Source of the DNA: Caulobacteraceae bacterium
GTDB lineage: Bacteria > Pseudomonadota > Alphaproteobacteria > Caulobacterales > Caulobacteraceae
Assembly: GCA_947479185.1 (NCBI GenBank)
Contig: CANJYY010000134.1
Span: 1-7,038, forward strand
DNA length: 7,038 bases
Direction of reading: 5' to 3'
Shown: positions 6,092 through 7,038 of the stretch, one piece after another
Position numbering within the stretch: position 1 is the first letter of the stretch
How the letters are laid out: every line of letters starts with the position of its first letter
The notes under the pieces: model-generated
Told to the model about the DNA's origin: nothing
The model's input: only the letters and a program-made list of their open reading frames with translations
Databases searched by the model: none
Program-made: the position numbers and the translations under genes

Positions 6092-7038
6092 GCCGATCTG
6101 ATCGACATTTCCGTCACAGGCGTGGGCGCCCAGGGCGACGGCCTGGCGCCGGGGCCATTGTTCGTACCCCTGACGCTGGGCGGCGAGACCGTGCGCGGCC
6201 ATCGCGACGGCCAGCGGGTCGAGGTGGTCGAGATCGTCACCGCCAGCCCGGACCGGGTGACGCCGCCCTGTCCGCACTTCGGGACCTGCGGCGGCTGTTC
6301 GCTGCAGCACTGGGCGTCAGCGCCCTATCTGGCCTGGAAGGGCGATCTGGTCCGCACCGCGCTCAGCCATGAGCATATCGAGACCGAGATCCTGCCGACC
6401 TTCGCCTCGCCGCCCGGCTCGCGCCGGCGGCTGGCCCTGCATGCCCGCGGCGGCAAGGGCGGGGTCAAGCTGGGCTTCAAGGAGCGGCGCAGCTGGTCGC
6501 TGGTCGATATCGAGACCTGCGTCATCGCCGATCCGCGCCTCGTCGCGGCCCTGCCGGCGCTGCGCGCCCTGGCCCGTCCGTTCCTCGAGCACCCCAAATC
6601 CGCTCCGACCCTGCACGTGACGCTTACGGCGACCGGCCTCGACGTCGACGTCACCGGCGTCGAGCGCAAGAGCGGCGGCCTGTCCGCCGACGCCCGCATG
6701 CGGGCGGCCGAGGCCGCCTCGGCCGGCGACATGGCCCGCGTCACCCTGGCCGGCGAGATGGTCTACCAGGCCCGCCTGCCGATGGTCCGGCTGGGCCCCG
6801 CCACGGTAGCCCTGCCGGCCGGCGCCTTCCTGCAGGCGGTCCCGCAGGCTGAGGCGGCCATGGCCGCTTTCGCCGTCGAGGCGGTCACCGGCGCGAACCG
6901 CGTCGCCGACCTCTACTGCGGCGTTGGCACCTTCACCTTCCGGCTGGCGATGGTCGCTCCGGTGCTGGCGGCGGACTCCTCGGCCCCGGCCATCGCCGCC
7001 CTGCGCGCGGCCACGGCCAGCGCGGCCGGCCTCAAGCC
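6089..7038 (+). CDS. Class I SAM-dependent RNA m5U methyltransferase (RlmD/TrmA family, iron-sulfur), 3' end outside window
   Basis: Members of this family methylate C5 of uridine in 23S rRNA or tRNA. The 316 visible residues start with a TRAM-like beta-rich region (ISVTGVGAQGDGLAPG at 7-22, to about 55) that would bind RNA. CPHFGTCGGCSLQH at 61-74 supplies Cys61, Cys67 and Cys70, and Cys144 (ETCVIADPRL) completes the four ligands for a [4Fe-4S] cluster as in E. coli RumA/RlmD. The SAM-binding motif is VADLYCGVGTFTFRLA at 272-287. The catalytic cysteine and general base normally lie further on and are outside the window, so activity cannot be confirmed. The conserved Gln region reads AFLQAVPQAE rather than the enterobacterial FxQxN, a variation I believe is common in Alphaproteobacteria. 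TTG at 6089 was chosen for its ribosome site. It diverges from the zipper genes. Its exact target (RlmC/RlmD-like or TrmA-like) cannot be settled from this part. Confidence 0.92.
   Translation, partial: MADLIDISVTGVGAQGDGLAPGPLFVPLTLGGETVRGHRDGQRVEVVEIVTASPDRVTPPCPHFGTCGGCSLQHWASAPYLAWKGDLVRTALSHEHIETEILPTFASPPGSRRRLALHARGGKGGVKLGFKERRSWSLVDIETCVIADPRLVAALPALRALARPFLEHPKSAPTLHVTLTATGLDVDVTGVERKSGGLSADARMRAAEAASAGDMARVTLAGEMVYQARLPMVRLGPATVALPAGAFLQAVPQAEAAMAAFAVEAVTGANRVADLYCGVGTFTFRLAMVAPVLAADSSAPAIAALRAATASAAGLK

Noticed and set aside
5909..6310. N-terminal extension of the short zipper protein up to an ATG at 6310
   Set aside because: The extension overlaps the divergent methyltransferase gene, has no conserved content, and would bury the signal peptide, whereas the ATG at 5908 has an ideal ribosome site.

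Overview
The window is about 7 kb of GC-rich DNA from an alphaproteobacterial chromosome, most likely Caulobacterales (Caulobacter, Phenylobacterium or Brevundimonas type). The support is family-level: a DUF2336 protein, an alphaproteobacterial-style NAD kinase, an orphan single-domain Hpt protein, GANTC sites and strong AAGGGAG ribosome sites. Genus was not settled. Genes are closely packed, with no stretch over 300 bases lacking a gene. No phage, IS element, CRISPR array, tRNA or rRNA was seen.

Layout. Positions 1-2428 (minus strand) hold a likely three-gene unit, transcribed DUF2336 protein -> NAD kinase -> Hpt phosphotransfer protein; the Hpt gene runs off the left edge. A 100-bp divergent region (2429-2528) holds two inverted repeats and a tandem pair of GANTC sites. 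From it the plus strand carries glpK (glycerol kinase) and, 2 nt after its stop, tlyA (rRNA 2'-O-methyltransferase, TTG start). A hairpin terminator at 4772-4796 separates these from a convergent minus-strand pair of secreted glycine-zipper proteins (5908-5489, then 5438-4824), which are paralogues. A second divergent region (5909-6088) leads to a plus-strand iron-sulfur RNA m5U methyltransferase of the RlmD/TrmA family, cut by the right edge.

How the genes work together. Most are housekeeping: NADP supply, glycerol phosphorylation and ribosomal RNA modification. The two rRNA-type methyltransferases both start with TTG and lie on either side of the inverted glycine-zipper pair. The zipper proteins are probably periplasmic or outer-membrane-associated envelope proteins. 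The Hpt protein is a phosphorelay intermediate with no kinase or receiver gene in view.

No clearly novel multi-gene system is present. The items most worth a second look are the zipper paralogues with a shared four-cysteine frame and a 47-residue expansion in one copy, a 10-bp-period direct repeat upstream of them, the GANTC pair next to the glpK ribosome site, and a possible ribosome-site-masking hairpin ahead of the Hpt gene.
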